A DNA stretch of 64,000 nucleotides from Phytophthora sp. 'mugwort' (lineage: Eukaryota; Oomycota; Peronosporomycetes; Peronosporales; Peronosporaceae), in contig JAUCEF010000008.1 of the NCBI GenBank assembly GCA_033558025.1, positions 1,116,001 to 1,180,000 of the forward strand, given 5' to 3'. Positions 22,290-32,035 of the stretch are shown piece by piece; within the stretch, counting starts at the first letter, position 1; each line of letters opens with the position of its first letter. The notes below the pieces were generated by a model, which worked only from the letters and a program-made list of their open reading frames with translations, was not told the origin of the DNA and did no database searches. A program made the translations under genes and the position numbers.

Positions 22290-24329
22290 TCAATAGTACG
22301 ACGCGTCCGTGAAGCGGGACCCCTTGCCCCGATACGCGTCACTGTTGGTACTACCGCCACGATTGCGGGCCGGGGCGGCGTTCTCGTATTCGCTAAATCC
22401 GCTGCTCTGAAAGCTCTTGTCACCGGCGTATCTGCTATCGTAGCCGCTCTCGCCAGAAGCATAACTCTTGTCGTACCCACTCTTTGTAGCGGCGAAACTC
22501 TTGTCGTAGTCATTGTCAGTTGACATACGGTACTCCGTGTACTCGGACTCCTGGAAGCGGTTCTTTCCAGTGTAGACGCTCGCAGCCGTAGAGCGGGTAT
22601 CGCTCGGCTCGAAGCGCGAGTCGGCCATCGACTGGTCCATCCCGCTCGCTGCCGTGCCGGCGCGGTTGCGTCCTGCACTGTTCCACTCGTTGGTAGTGTG
22701 CGACATATCCTGGATCGAGTCGCCTTCGAAGTCGCTCTCTTCTTCGGAAGACCCGGCGACGTCATTCATCCCTTTGCCCTTGCGCATGCCCGGGTACTTG
22801 CTGACGACCTGGCTGACCGACGACGGATCGACACTGTAGGCACTTTGACCGTAGAACGACGACTGTGCCGAGTACTGCGAGTATTGGCTAGCGTTGGAGT
22901 TGCTAGTTTGAGCCATGGGCGGCAGTGACATTTGCGAGTGCGCGAGTGCAATTTGACTCTGCGGCGTGAGCATATCGGTGTTCGAGCTGTCTTGGTCATG
23001 GTGTCCGTACGGCTCCTGGTCGTACTGGGCGTTGTGATGATCGTTGGGGTAGTAGCCATCGTCGCTGTACTGCCCTGGCGACATGTTATGGTTGTCGTGG
23101 TAATTCGCAGCCAAAGTCGACGACTGGGCTGCTCCCTTGCTTCCATCGTGGCGCGCTGTCCGAAGCACGGGGTCCATGTCGTCATCTTCGTCCTCATCTT
23201 TACTGTTCGTCTTGATGTAGACGAACACTGCGACGAGCATCACAAGAGCCACAGCACCGCCCATCATCAGTCCAAGCAACAGAGTGTTTGACATGCCCGT
23301 TTTGTCAGCCGACGCCGAGTCTGTCATGACTGAAGCCGCCGAAGCTGAAGCAGAACCCGACGCGGATGCTGATGTCGTAGAAGAAGCTGGAGATAGCGTG
23401 GTATCAGAGTTCTGAGTCGGGTCGGTAGCACCTGAAGTTTCGGACGTCGAGTCCTGTTTGGCTGTCGAACTAGACGACGAAGAGCCCTTTTTGGTCGACT
23501 TGGACGACTTTGAGCTTGCATTAGACTCTGGATCTGATCCTGAAGCTGAGGCCGACGATTTTTTCTTTGTCTTTGATTTGTTGGTCTTCAACTTAGTCGG
23601 CGTAGACGACGATCCAGAGTCATCCGACTTCGACTCAGACTCAGAGTCCGCAGCCGGTTCTGATGCTGAGGCTGAGGACGCCGACTCATCCGATGTGGAA
23701 TAATTGTCGGCCGTGTGGATGGCGTTGGGCACGGGCGTCGTATGGCCGAGATACGGCGACTTGGTGAAGACAGTTTTCTTCTTTTTCTTCTTCGTTGTCA
23801 TCGTAGATCCCGAGCTGTCGGTCTGTCTGTCGGATCCTGATTCTTCAGTAGAATCCACGTCGGAAGACTCTTCGGTTTCCCCAAAGTCCGAAAACTCTTC
23901 GGTTTCCCCATAGCCCGAAGACTCTTCTAAGTCTATATCTCCCTCGTATGTGGATGCCGACTCACTGTCACTCGTCGTCGGTGGCTGCGTCCTGGGGGAT
24001 TTAGTAGCCCTGGGCGTCTTTGTCGTCGCTGTGGGGGATCTCGTGCTGCGAGGTGCCTTGGTAACCTTCGGAGTCGCAGTCGTCCGACTCGGGGTCTCCT
24101 CTGTCTCTGATGAGTCTGATGGCGCGTCCGTAATGGGGATCCACGTTCGTGTTGGAGTCCGCGCCGTCGGCGTCGGTGTGCGCTTAATTTTAAGATCTGT
24201 GCTCGACTCCGAAGTCGAATCGGAATCTCTATCCAGGCTCCGCATCGTGTACACCTGCGCGTCTACGAGTGCGCTCATGAGCGCCACCGCGACCAACGCC
24301 AGCTTGAGCCACCGTCGATGGACCTGCAT
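22290..24329 (-). CDS. Mucin-like single-pass membrane protein (679 aa), unrecognised family
   Basis: Intact 679-codon frame. Residues 1-24 form a signal peptide (MQVHRRWLKLALVAVALMSA then LVDA). The ectodomain (about 25-345) is extremely Ser/Thr/Pro/Asp/Glu-rich, with Thr-Pro stretches (TPTPTARTPTRT) suited to O-glycosylation, a duplicated acidic unit (GETEE.SDFGETEESSDV) and Lys-rich patches. One transmembrane segment lies at about 346-370 (LLLGLMMGGAVALVMLVAVFVYI), followed by KTNSK and an acidic cluster. The roughly 300-residue cytoplasmic tail is rich in Asn/Gln/His/Tyr, with repeats of the type SGYDKSY and SGYDSRY near the C-terminus. The architecture resembles fungal Mid2/Wsc-type wall-stress sensors, but that is analogy, not homology. 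Localisation at the plasma membrane is inferred. There are no introns and no disruption; the start is chosen because it opens the signal peptide. Confidence 0.85.
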   Translation of the reverse strand: MQVHRRWLKLALVAVALMSALVDAQVYTMRSLDRDSDSTSESSTDLKIKRTPTPTARTPTRTWIPITDAPSDSSETEETPSRTTATPKVTKAPRSTRSPTATTKTPRATKSPRTQPPTTSDSESASTYEGDIDLEESSGYGETEEFSDFGETEESSDVDSTEESGSDRQTDSSGSTMTTKKKKKKTVFTKSPYLGHTTPVPNAIHTADNYSTSDESASSASASEPAADSESESKSDDSGSSSTPTKLKTNKSKTKKKSSASASGSDPESNASSKSSKSTKKGSSSSSSTAKQDSTSETSGATDPTQNSDTTLSPASSTTSASASGSASASAASVMTDSASADKTGMSNTLLLGLMMGGAVALVMLVAVFVYIKTNSKDEDEDDDMDPVLRTARHDGSKGAAQSSTLAANYHDNHNMSPGQYSDDGYYPNDHHNAQYDQEPYGHHDQDSSNTDMLTPQSQIALAHSQMSLPPMAQTSNSNASQYSQYSAQSSFYGQSAYSVDPSSVSQVVSKYPGMRKGKGMNDVAGSSEEESDFEGDSIQDMSHTTNEWNSAGRNRAGTAASGMDQSMADSRFEPSDTRSTAASVYTGKNRFQESEYTEYRMSTDNDYDKSFAATKSGYDKSYASGESGYDSRYAGDKSFQSSGFSEYENAAPARNRGGSTNSDAYRGKGSRFTDASYY

Positions 24330-24911
24330 CGTCGTACCTAAAATGGTGGAGCTTGGAGCTTCACTTCAAGGAAACCTGCGTCCGCTCTAGCTAATCAAAA
24401 AGTGCTGCGCTGTCACTTGCAATCAAGTCTACTGTCGCGAAGCGGACTGACCGTCCAATGTCGTTGTTGACGATCACTTTAAGCCGTGAACGGGGGCGGC
24501 GGAAATGCACTTTGTGGGGCGAATGCGGCACTGTGCCTTTTGGACGAGCAGCAAGAGGAGAGTCAGATGTAGGGGACCAGCGGGTGGTCGATGCCATGCA
24601 CGATTCGCACTTACTTCTGTACGCTAGTGATCGGCCAAAGCGATCGGCGGGCCCAGCTGTCGGCAAGAAACAGCGCGTGCACCTCGACCAATTGCTCCGA
24701 TGATTTGTCGGCGACAAATTCATACCATACATGTATAGCGGTAGTATCGTACACGAATTGGCAACGGAATGCAATTGCACACTCCAGTTTGTAATTCACC
24801 GGCTGGGGTGGAACACCTATCGCGGGATGAGAGTTCGGTGCAGTGGTATGCTCGCTCTCAAAAAGAGCTTGCGCGACGAACGAAAAGCGCTGCGTCAACA
24901 TGCCCGATAGA
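24330..24911. other. Intergenic, one unrecognised minus frame
   Basis: Upstream region of the membrane-protein gene and left flank of the pogo element. A 129-residue minus frame (24780-24391) has no recognisable motif and overlaps open frames on the other strand. Confidence 0.4.
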
Positions 24912-24913
24912 TA

Positions 24914-24943
24914 CAGGGGGTAGCGGCAATAAGAAAGGGTCAA
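24914..24943 (+). repeat. Left TIR of pogo element
   Basis: Begins CAGGGGGTAGCGGC after a TA; it pairs with the right end at 26434-26463, differing at a few positions. Confidence 0.85.
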
Positions 24944-25149
24944 TACCTTATAATTTCGGAATCCTATAAATATGCAATTCGACAGGAGCTGGATATAAGT
25001 ACTGAGCTCTTCAAAGCGAAGTGACCTTCACTCTAGCATTCAGATTTCCCGCGCGCTACAATCCAAAAGACCACAAGACCACCTCAAGCCTCGCCACCAT
25101 GCATTACGTGTTCCCAACCAAGACCTCGGCCTAAAAATGCCTCGATACA

Positions 25150-26344
25150 ATGCGACGGGTTTCGCTTCCCATCCGAGTCCGCCTCACCAAGCGTCAAGAG
25201 CTTCAGATCTGCCGCCAGAAGCATAAAAACCTAGACTGGAACCACTGCAAGCTGAGTATCTGGTCGCAAAAGAGTTTGGGCTGCCCAAGGGCTCCTCCAT
25301 CCCAACTGTGTCGAAGATTCTAAAGCGGGAGTGCGAGCTTCGCAATACAGCCCCTGACGTCTTGGACCGAAAGAAATCCCCCTCACACGCGAGATTGCTG
25401 CTAGACATGTATGCCGTCGAGGCAGTGATGGAGTTCGAGGCTAGGAAGGCTGCATTATCTGGGGAAGTGCTGCGGTAGATGGGGAGGGAGTTCGCAGACT
25501 TCCTGGGCATCCCCATTGCTCTCCAGCCGAAGTTCACCAAGGGCGGCTGTCAGCCCCACTTGATGGCACGCTATAGACTTTGCGGCGCCGTGCATGGCGA
25601 CATCGGGTCCGTGGACGTCGACGCCGCGCACCGTGAAGCTTTGGCACCACGCGTGGGAATAGGCCGCTTTAATCCCGACGATGTTTTTAACATGGATGAA
25701 GCGGCCTTTTTCTATAGAGCCACGCCGAAGTATTCGATCACGCTGCACATGGCACCAGCTGGGAAGCAGAAGAAGGATCGCTTAACCATGGTGGTGCAAC
25801 GAACAGCTCAGGGAAGGAGAAACTACCTCTCATCTTTTTGGGCAAGGCCAAGACGCCTCTGTGGCTAGACGATCTTCCACAAGGGTCTATCTACGACGGA
25901 ACTACCAAGGGCTGGATGACGGTCAAGATATTTCGTCAGTGGCTAGAAACGCTAGACAGGGTGATGCGGGAGCATGGTAGGCACATCATGCTCCTGCTCG
26001 ACAACGCGCCAGTGCACAAGGTACCAGAGGCGCCACTCACGAACGTCACGGTGAGGATGCTTCCCCCCAACACAACGGCAGCTATACAGCCAACGGATCA
26101 GGGAGTCATCGCCTGGCTCAAGCAACGCGTGCTAGCAGCACGCACGCGCGAGGCTGCGTTGCGCCTACTCGATGGAGACTCCAATCCTTATGACATCGCG
26201 CCTTCCGATGCGCTGGAGTGGGTATATGATGCATGGGAAGCGATGCCTGCCATAGATATCGTCAAGTACTGGCGGCACGCTGGGCTGTTCGTGGACAGAA
26301 TGGAGATCGCTGACCTGCTGAACCCGAGTAAAAACCGTACTTAA
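25150..26344 (+). pseudogene. pogo/CENP-B-like DDE transposase with frameshifts
   Basis: The N-terminal helix-turn-helix region starts at about 25150 (RLTKRQELQICRQKHKN, WNHCKLS) and continues in another frame (PTVSKILKRECELRN-type text at about 25300; DRKKSPSHARLLLDMY at about 25365). The DDE_1 catalytic core follows: DVFNMDEAAFFYRATPKYS (first Asp, about 25680), HIMLLLDNAPVHK (second Asp, about 25985) and AAIQPTDQGVIAWLKQ (third Asp, about 26080). A conserved tail ends in ALEWVYDAWEAMP (about 26210) and the stop at 26342-26344. A frame change at about 25250, an in-frame stop at about 25477 and a frameshift at about 25840 inactivate it. All three catalytic acids are kept. It binds its own TIRs and catalyses cut-and-paste transposition in the known family. 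Confidence 0.8.
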
Positions 26345-26433
26345 TAGATTTTTTGCGCTAAGTCAGTAGTTTTCAGTCTCTGCCAGAATTGATTGGCCTT
26401 TTGTATACAATTTGCCTTCAGTACTTGAATCGT

Positions 26434-26463
26434 TGAACCCTTTCTTATTGCCGTTACCCTCTG
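26434..26463 (-). repeat. Right TIR of pogo element
   Basis: The minus strand reads CAGAGGGTAACGGCAATAAG from 26463 leftwards and is followed on the plus strand by TA. Confidence 0.85.
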
Positions 26464-26465
26464 TA

Positions 26466-27139
26466 CTGTAAATGTCATAGGTATGTGCCAGAATCAAGTT
26501 CGCCTAACTTAAAAAAGCGGCAAAGGACGAAGGAATTCGTTGTTAGAAAACTTTTTGAAGGAGCAGTTCACAGCCACTAAAATATCCACATGGTGTCTGC
26601 GTTATGGTGCCATCTGTGCTCAATGCAGCGTATGGTCTGCAAGCAGCGGTGTCCCACGCTACATGCACCGCCCCCGGCAACCGGTCTGTGACCAGGAGCG
26701 ACCAGCACTGCGCTTAGCATTGCACGTCCAACGCAGCTCGCATTGTCCTCTCGAGTTGAGCGGGTGCTGCAGTGTGCGTCCATTGCCATACCACAAAGAG
26801 GACAGCAAGGCACTGGGATTTGCCCCCCCAAACCTATCGCCGTACTGTGTTACACAGCGTGTACACATCCATGTGGTCTCGCCCGGCTTTGGATGCTAAA
26901 TTGGTCGTTAACTCGGCGACGAGGAGCGAGTCGCTGTTCCACTAAACGGAGAGGCGGACTTGTTGTCCTCACAACGGTGTCCATCATTCGACGTAGCCGG
27001 ATACACGGGCAGGACTCCCGCCAGGAGTGCTGCTCGCTTAATTACTGGTCGAATTAAGATAGCTTCATGAGTGTCGGCTACGATAACACAAGCGATGTTG
27101 CGTTAGCGTCTACTGTAGAGTAGTTCTTGATAACTAGCT
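26466..27139. other. Intergenic, no gene recognised
   Basis: Lies between the pogo element and the 3' end of the kinase gene. Open frames of 84-119 residues overlap on both strands (26540-26899); none shows a motif. Confidence 0.4.
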
Positions 27140-30100
27140 CTAGCTCGTGGCGGACACACCGAACAATAATTCCCGCATATGTATACCGACTCCGCCGCGT
27201 TGCCGTCGAGTTTCCAGGTCCGCGAAACGAGTGAGACGTTGCACGACCACCGGAAGCTTGAGGCGCTGCTGAGGGTCGAAGCAGCACATTTGGCGCACGA
27301 GGTCCCAATGCGTATCGTCTTCAAACCCCTTGGGTCTAGGAGGGAGTACGCCTCGCCGTACGTGGAAGCGTACGGCTGCATCGGGCATCTGGGGTCCCCA
27401 AGGAAAGTCACCGCTTATCGCCTGGAGGATGCACATGCCGAACGAGTAAATGTCCGACTCGAAGCTGGGTGGTGCCCCGGCCAAACATTCGGGAGCCTTC
27501 CACCTCTGGGCACCCACAACAGATGCGTCAGTATTTTGTTCCAGCTCATTGTTAACGTACCGACGGATAGTGCTAAGTCCAAAATCGGTAAGCTTGGCCG
27601 TCCCGTCAGCAGCCACGAGGATGTTGTCACACTTGAGATCACCGTGCACAATACTGTGCTGGTGGAGGTACTGTAGACCGAGTGCGCTTTGACGCAACTT
27701 TTTCCAAGCTTCACAGCGCCGGCAGCTGGCCGCATTCTCAGTAGAGAATCCGGAGCTTGACGTGTTTGATGTGCTTCTGCTGAAACTCCTAATATTTCCG
27801 CTGGTCGTAGACGTGGATCTGCTCATACTGCTGCTTGTGCCGATGCTAGATCCCGCAATTCCACCGATGTGCTCGAATCGATGCAGATACGTGTCAAGGC
27901 GACCGTTGCTTGCAGGTTCACATACGAAGTAAGGCTGGCCGCCAACGTGGCACCCACCATATAGTTTGACTACGTTCGGGTGGTTGAGTCGGTACCAGAT
28001 GCTTAATTCGCGGTAAAACACAACACTTGGCTGCGAGTCAGCTTCTTCTTCCGAAGGCACTGGTTTGCTTGGGGGAATCAATTTCTTAATAACAACAGGT
28101 GTACCAAGCCACATTCCCATATGAACCGAGGCGAAGGCACCGTGGCCTAAAGACTCCCGCGGGTCGAATTCGACTTCGTACGGTGGAATGAACCACTTTG
28201 GCGGTCGCCACAGGTGAAAATGCATGCCACGCGGATGCTCTGTAACTATTGTAGTGGCATTCGACAGCCGACGGGAAATGTCAATGCACGCTGTGCTCAT
28301 GGCTTCCACCTGTGCAGGTGTGTAGCTTGAACGATGTCGCGTGACCTCAAAACGTAGAAACGTCAAGATTTCTTCACGGTCGTAGGCGTCCTTGAGCTCG
28401 TCAAGCAAAATATCGGCAGCTTCTGGTTTCATCAACGTCCACGCATAGCTTTGTGTCTGTCGAGCTCGATTTATATACCATTGACGCTTCCAGTCGTGCA
28501 CCTCGTCTATCTCCGCCGAAAACGGTTCATATGCGTGAAGTTTGTCCAGTAATTCGTCGAGCTCCTTGTGAAATGAAAACTTATCATTAGTACGCTGGCG
28601 AATTGCCGCGATCTGCGTGATGCGGTTCCCAGCACCGCTAACGTTCACGTGAACGATGAATTGCATCACAATATCCGCGAAACTGGTCACAAAAGTATAC
28701 AGGTCGCTGATATTGTCACAGTCTTCGCCAATGTTTGCCTCGGCATCGCATAAACGCTTATAAATATCTTCCAGTCGCAGCAAGATTTGTGCATTCAAAT
28801 CGCTGCTGCTACTTTCCTCCACATTGACGACATCATCAATACCACCATCAGTACTTTGCCGCATCTGTGACTTTAGCATATCTAACGCTTGTGAAATCGT
28901 TGAAGGCTGGGCTTGGCCAGGTACCATGAAGTTTGTGACTGTAACCGGCTCGCGTGTTGCGCCAGAAAGCTCATCAACGTCGCCTATACTTTCTGTTGGC
29001 ATCCCCTCGCCCTCCTCACCACCATGTAAACCACCGGGTGGATACGCAGCTCGTTCTCTATTTGTCAGCTCTCCGAGCTGCTGTACGACAAACGAAATTG
29101 GTGGGCGCAGGTCTGGCCGCCATGCACACATTTTCTTTACCAGTTCGCTCGCATCACGGTCGTATTGATCCGGTGGGTGCCCGATAATCGAGTACTCGTC
29201 GTCCTGACACTCGTCACAACCTTCTGATTTGCAGTACATCAATGCCTCTTTAATGATAATACCGAAGCTGTAAATATCTGATGCCAACGATGGTGGCCCA
29301 GGTATCATTCCACCTTTCCTGCGCTCTGGGGCTAACCATCGCCCTGGTAGTGTATGATTTCCGTCCTCCTCGGAAATGGAAGAATATGTTTGGCACAAAC
29401 GTGCGTCATGCAGGGGTATAAATTGCAGGCCGTTGAGCTTAGCAACTTCCCGGAAAGACCCCTTAGCCTTCCTACCACGGCGTTTGGTTTTTTGCATAGC
29501 CACACGTTTTTCCACAACAACGACAATATTGTCGCTACGAAGTTCCTTGTGCACAATTTCGCGCTCATGGAGGTACTGGAGTCCCAACCCAGCCTCGTGA
29601 AGTAAACGCCACAAATGTGGCGGTTTATTAGAGATAGAGCCATTTGGAAAGGTTGTGTTCTGATACCTTGAAAGGTACTCCATTAGTGAACCTCCTCGGG
29701 CACGCTCAAACGCGAAAAATGGTGTGGGTCCAACGTGGCATGCTCCGAAAAGTTCAACGACGTGCGGGTGAACGAGCTCCGACCAAATATCTGCCTGTCG
29801 TAAAACAACTTCACGTAACTTCGCATCATTTTGCCGGCACGTGAGGTGACATGCCTTTTGTACAGTCACGTGTACACCTTCCCACCAGCTTTCATCCCGC
29901 ACTTCATATCCGGATATAAACCATTCGGGAGCTGAGATCACCAACATCCCTACGTGTTGGACGCATATTTCGAAAGTCCGCATCACCAAGTCTAACTGCG
30001 CCTCGGAAAACGCGTAGCGAAAGTTGTCTAGTTCGTGCTTCATGAAGGTCATGGCCTCCATAGCCACTTCAGTTCTCAGCACACGAACATCATCTGATTG

Positions 30101-32035
30101 TTCCAGGCCATCGAGAAATCTATGATACGATGCCACCAAATCTCCGCAATCATATTCCCATTGAAGCTCCCATTCTCCCACACCTCGACTTGAAACCTCA
30201 TCGCTAGATCCACTCTCTGGATTTACAAGTTCACTGTCAAACTCGGCAAGTAGTGCATCGAGCTGGTGATGGATCTGCTGGATTTCATCCGAAAAGCGGC
30301 GTGCCTGAGCGATTTTGAGCACCGCACGTTGATCATTCGACGGTAAATAATGTCTTGTGAAATATCGCATGCTACGTAGCAAGTGCTCTGTACGCGTTTG
30401 CCAATTGTATTCCCCGCTATCACCGTCACCAAAACTGATTCCGTCATCCCAGATCCGAGCTAACACTCGTTCCAGTCGTGCAAGTACGCGTGCACATATC
30501 ACCACCCCGCTCTCGCGACACTGACTTGCTGTACGAAGCGCAGTCCACACATCAGGAGCGTGGAGAAGCAGTTCGGGGAATTGCATATCACTCCATGGGC
30601 GGTCACGCTCCGCCAAGTTCAGTAACGCCCGCACTACAGATTTCATATCCGGACGATCGTTTGGGTCAGAAGACGCCATGTCTTTGATCAGGCCCCAAAC
30701 TGCGTTGCTCACTCCACTAGGCTGCTCTTGATCCTCCTCAATGCCAGATAAGCTATTGCTGGGGTCTTCTATCGTAAGCGAGCTGGTAACTTCCAGGATA
30801 GTTGCAGCGAATGCGTACACATCGTCCTCCATCGAAGGTGCGGCTGTTACCGCACGCTGGGTCTCATATTTAAGGGAACTAGGTTTAATCTTCGCTTTCC
30901 CATCGGCCCCAACAACGATGCAGGCTGAACTGATTCCACCGTGCACGATACCTAAACTGTGAAGATGTTGGAGACCCCGAGCCACCTCTAAAAGTCGTTT
31001 CCACACCTTTCGGGGATTGTGGACGCTCTTCGCATAGTCACCAAGATAAATACGATCCCGCATTGATTCGTAGATAATGAACGGAGTCCTCCCAACATGG
31101 CACGCCCCATGCAGCTTCACAACATAAGGATTTGACACGCCGTGCCATTTCTCAGCAAAGCGCGCGCACTGCGTGTCCATGCCTGCCGTCCCTAAACTAC
31201 CAACATATTCCACCGTGACTTGAAGACCGTTCCACTCGCCTTCCACGCAGCACTCAAACCCAGCAGCGTCTTCTCGACCCTGTACCTCATACGTCGGCAC
31301 GAACCACTTCGGCACCACCATCACCTCCACGTCTGCCGCTCTGGACACTTCAGCAATCGCCCGATCCAACAGCTCGTGTTCCTCCGCCGCCTCGTTTTCC
31401 TCCGTTTCGCTCAGCCTCCTTCTCTCATGCAGCAGCGCTGTCAACAGCTCCGCTCTTTCGCTCTCGTTCAATGCCTTTAACGCTTCCTGTAGCATCTTCG
31501 ACCGACTTAAGAACTCCTCAAAGACCTGGATCTGCTCCCTATAGTCTTTCTGCCAGTGTATCTGCCAGCTCTGGCTCTCCTCCTTTGTATCTTCGTCAGC
31601 CATTAGGGCGTCGATCTGAAGATGCATCCAATGGACCTCTCGGCTCTTTCTCGGAGCCACCAGCAGCATCTGAAACATATTCTTCACCTCATCTTCACTA
31701 TGACCAGCGTCTTTCTCTTTGATCCCTGCAAGCTCCTCGAACTGCTGCACCAGTGCCTTGTACGCCGTCTCCTGGTGTCTGTGTCGGCTGACAACCTCCA
31801 TAAACTCGAATATATCGCTCTCTCTGTCGTCCGCCAACTCGTTGTTGTCAGTCTTCAACAATGTATACAACGCCTGGAGTCGGGGCATGAGGCTGCGAAA
31901 TATGACGTGGACGCCAGATGCACACCTAGGACGTAGAGACGACAATGCACACAGCTCTGGAGAGGGAGGAGAAGATACGAGCATACCCATGGGCGAGCCG
32001 GTAGCCGTGGGAGACGCGATGGCCAGCCCCAACAT
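27140..32035 (-). CDS. Triple kinase-module protein (1631 aa): two pseudokinases and one active-type TKL kinase
   Basis: Uninterrupted 1631-codon gene. It is three repeats of about 540 residues, each a helical region followed by a kinase-like domain. Each kinase domain opens with a PxWFxxxYEV motif (about residues 242, 698 and 1280) and holds a shared GxCHVG motif before the hinge. Domain 1 (about 240-470) lacks the glycine loop, the VAIK lysine, HRD (it reads HGGISSACI, about 367) and DFG. Domain 2 (about 700-1000) reads HKELRSDN (about 829) and has no DFG. Domain 3 (about 1275-1610) looks catalytic: GHGAFASVHMG, VIKKL, HGDLKCDN (about 1463), TDFGLS, APE and SDIYSFG. Known biology: tandem pseudokinase-kinase proteins use the dead domain as a regulator. 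A signalling role is inferred. No membrane segment or LRR is seen. The start is the first Met of the open frame; an N-terminal Met about 16 codons later is also possible. Confidence 0.9.
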   Translation of the reverse strand: MLGLAIASPTATGSPMGMLVSSPPSPELCALSSLRPRCASGVHVIFRSLMPRLQALYTLLKTDNNELADDRESDIFEFMEVVSRHRHQETAYKALVQQFEELAGIKEKDAGHSEDEVKNMFQMLLVAPRKSREVHWMHLQIDALMADEDTKEESQSWQIHWQKDYREQIQVFEEFLSRSKMLQEALKALNESERAELLTALLHERRRLSETEENEAAEEHELLDRAIAEVSRAADVEVMVVPKWFVPTYEVQGREDAAGFECCVEGEWNGLQVTVEYVGSLGTAGMDTQCARFAEKWHGVSNPYVVKLHGACHVGRTPFIIYESMRDRIYLGDYAKSVHNPRKVWKRLLEVARGLQHLHSLGIVHGGISSACIVVGADGKAKIKPSSLKYETQRAVTAAPSMEDDVYAFAATILEVTSSLTIEDPSNSLSGIEEDQEQPSGVSNAVWGLIKDMASSDPNDRPDMKSVVRALLNLAERDRPWSDMQFPELLLHAPDVWTALRTASQCRESGVVICARVLARLERVLARIWDDGISFGDGDSGEYNWQTRTEHLLRSMRYFTRHYLPSNDQRAVLKIAQARRFSDEIQQIHHQLDALLAEFDSELVNPESGSSDEVSSRGVGEWELQWEYDCGDLVASYHRFLDGLEQSDDVRVLRTEVAMEAMTFMKHELDNFRYAFSEAQLDLVMRTFEICVQHVGMLVISAPEWFISGYEVRDESWWEGVHVTVQKACHLTCRQNDAKLREVVLRQADIWSELVHPHVVELFGACHVGPTPFFAFERARGGSLMEYLSRYQNTTFPNGSISNKPPHLWRLLHEAGLGLQYLHEREIVHKELRSDNIVVVVEKRVAMQKTKRRGRKAKGSFREVAKLNGLQFIPLHDARLCQTYSSISEEDGNHTLPGRWLAPERRKGGMIPGPPSLASDIYSFGIIIKEALMYCKSEGCDECQDDEYSIIGHPPDQYDRDASELVKKMCAWRPDLRPPISFVVQQLGELTNRERAAYPPGGLHGGEEGEGMPTESIGDVDELSGATREPVTVTNFMVPGQAQPSTISQALDMLKSQMRQSTDGGIDDVVNVEESSSSDLNAQILLRLEDIYKRLCDAEANIGEDCDNISDLYTFVTSFADIVMQFIVHVNVSGAGNRITQIAAIRQRTNDKFSFHKELDELLDKLHAYEPFSAEIDEVHDWKRQWYINRARQTQSYAWTLMKPEAADILLDELKDAYDREEILTFLRFEVTRHRSSYTPAQVEAMSTACIDISRRLSNATTIVTEHPRGMHFHLWRPPKWFIPPYEVEFDPRESLGHGAFASVHMGMWLGTPVVIKKLIPPSKPVPSEEEADSQPSVVFYRELSIWYRLNHPNVVKLYGGCHVGGQPYFVCEPASNGRLDTYLHRFEHIGGIAGSSIGTSSSMSRSTSTTSGNIRSFSRSTSNTSSSGFSTENAASCRRCEAWKKLRQSALGLQYLHQHSIVHGDLKCDNILVAADGTAKLTDFGLSTIRRYVNNELEQNTDASVVGAQRWKAPECLAGAPPSFESDIYSFGMCILQAISGDFPWGPQMPDAAVRFHVRRGVLPPRPKGFEDDTHWDLVRQMCCFDPQQRLKLPVVVQRLTRFADLETRRQRGGVGIHMRELLFGVSATS

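Larger units (their letters stand above)
24914..26463 (+). mobile_element. pogo-type DNA transposon with intact ends
   Basis: Left TIR 24914-24943 (CAGGGGGTAGCGGCAATAAG...) and right TIR about 26434-26463 are inverted near-matches sharing GGCAATAAGAAAGGGT. Both are flanked by TA (24912-24913 and 26464-26465), the Tc1/mariner-pogo target duplication. The 1.55-kb length and the DDE gene inside fit an almost complete element. Confidence 0.85.

Noticed and set aside
22115..22765. 216-residue minus frame, Arg/Thr-rich
   Set aside because: Overlaps the 3' end of the membrane-protein gene in another frame; skewed composition typical of a shadow frame.
22932..24390. Several plus-strand frames of 65-146 residues
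   Set aside because: They are antisense to the Ser/Asp/Thr-rich gene, where low complexity keeps opposite frames open.
26540..26899. 119-residue plus frame as a gene
   Set aside because: Two further frames overlap on the other strand with similar length; no motif, start context or homology recognised.
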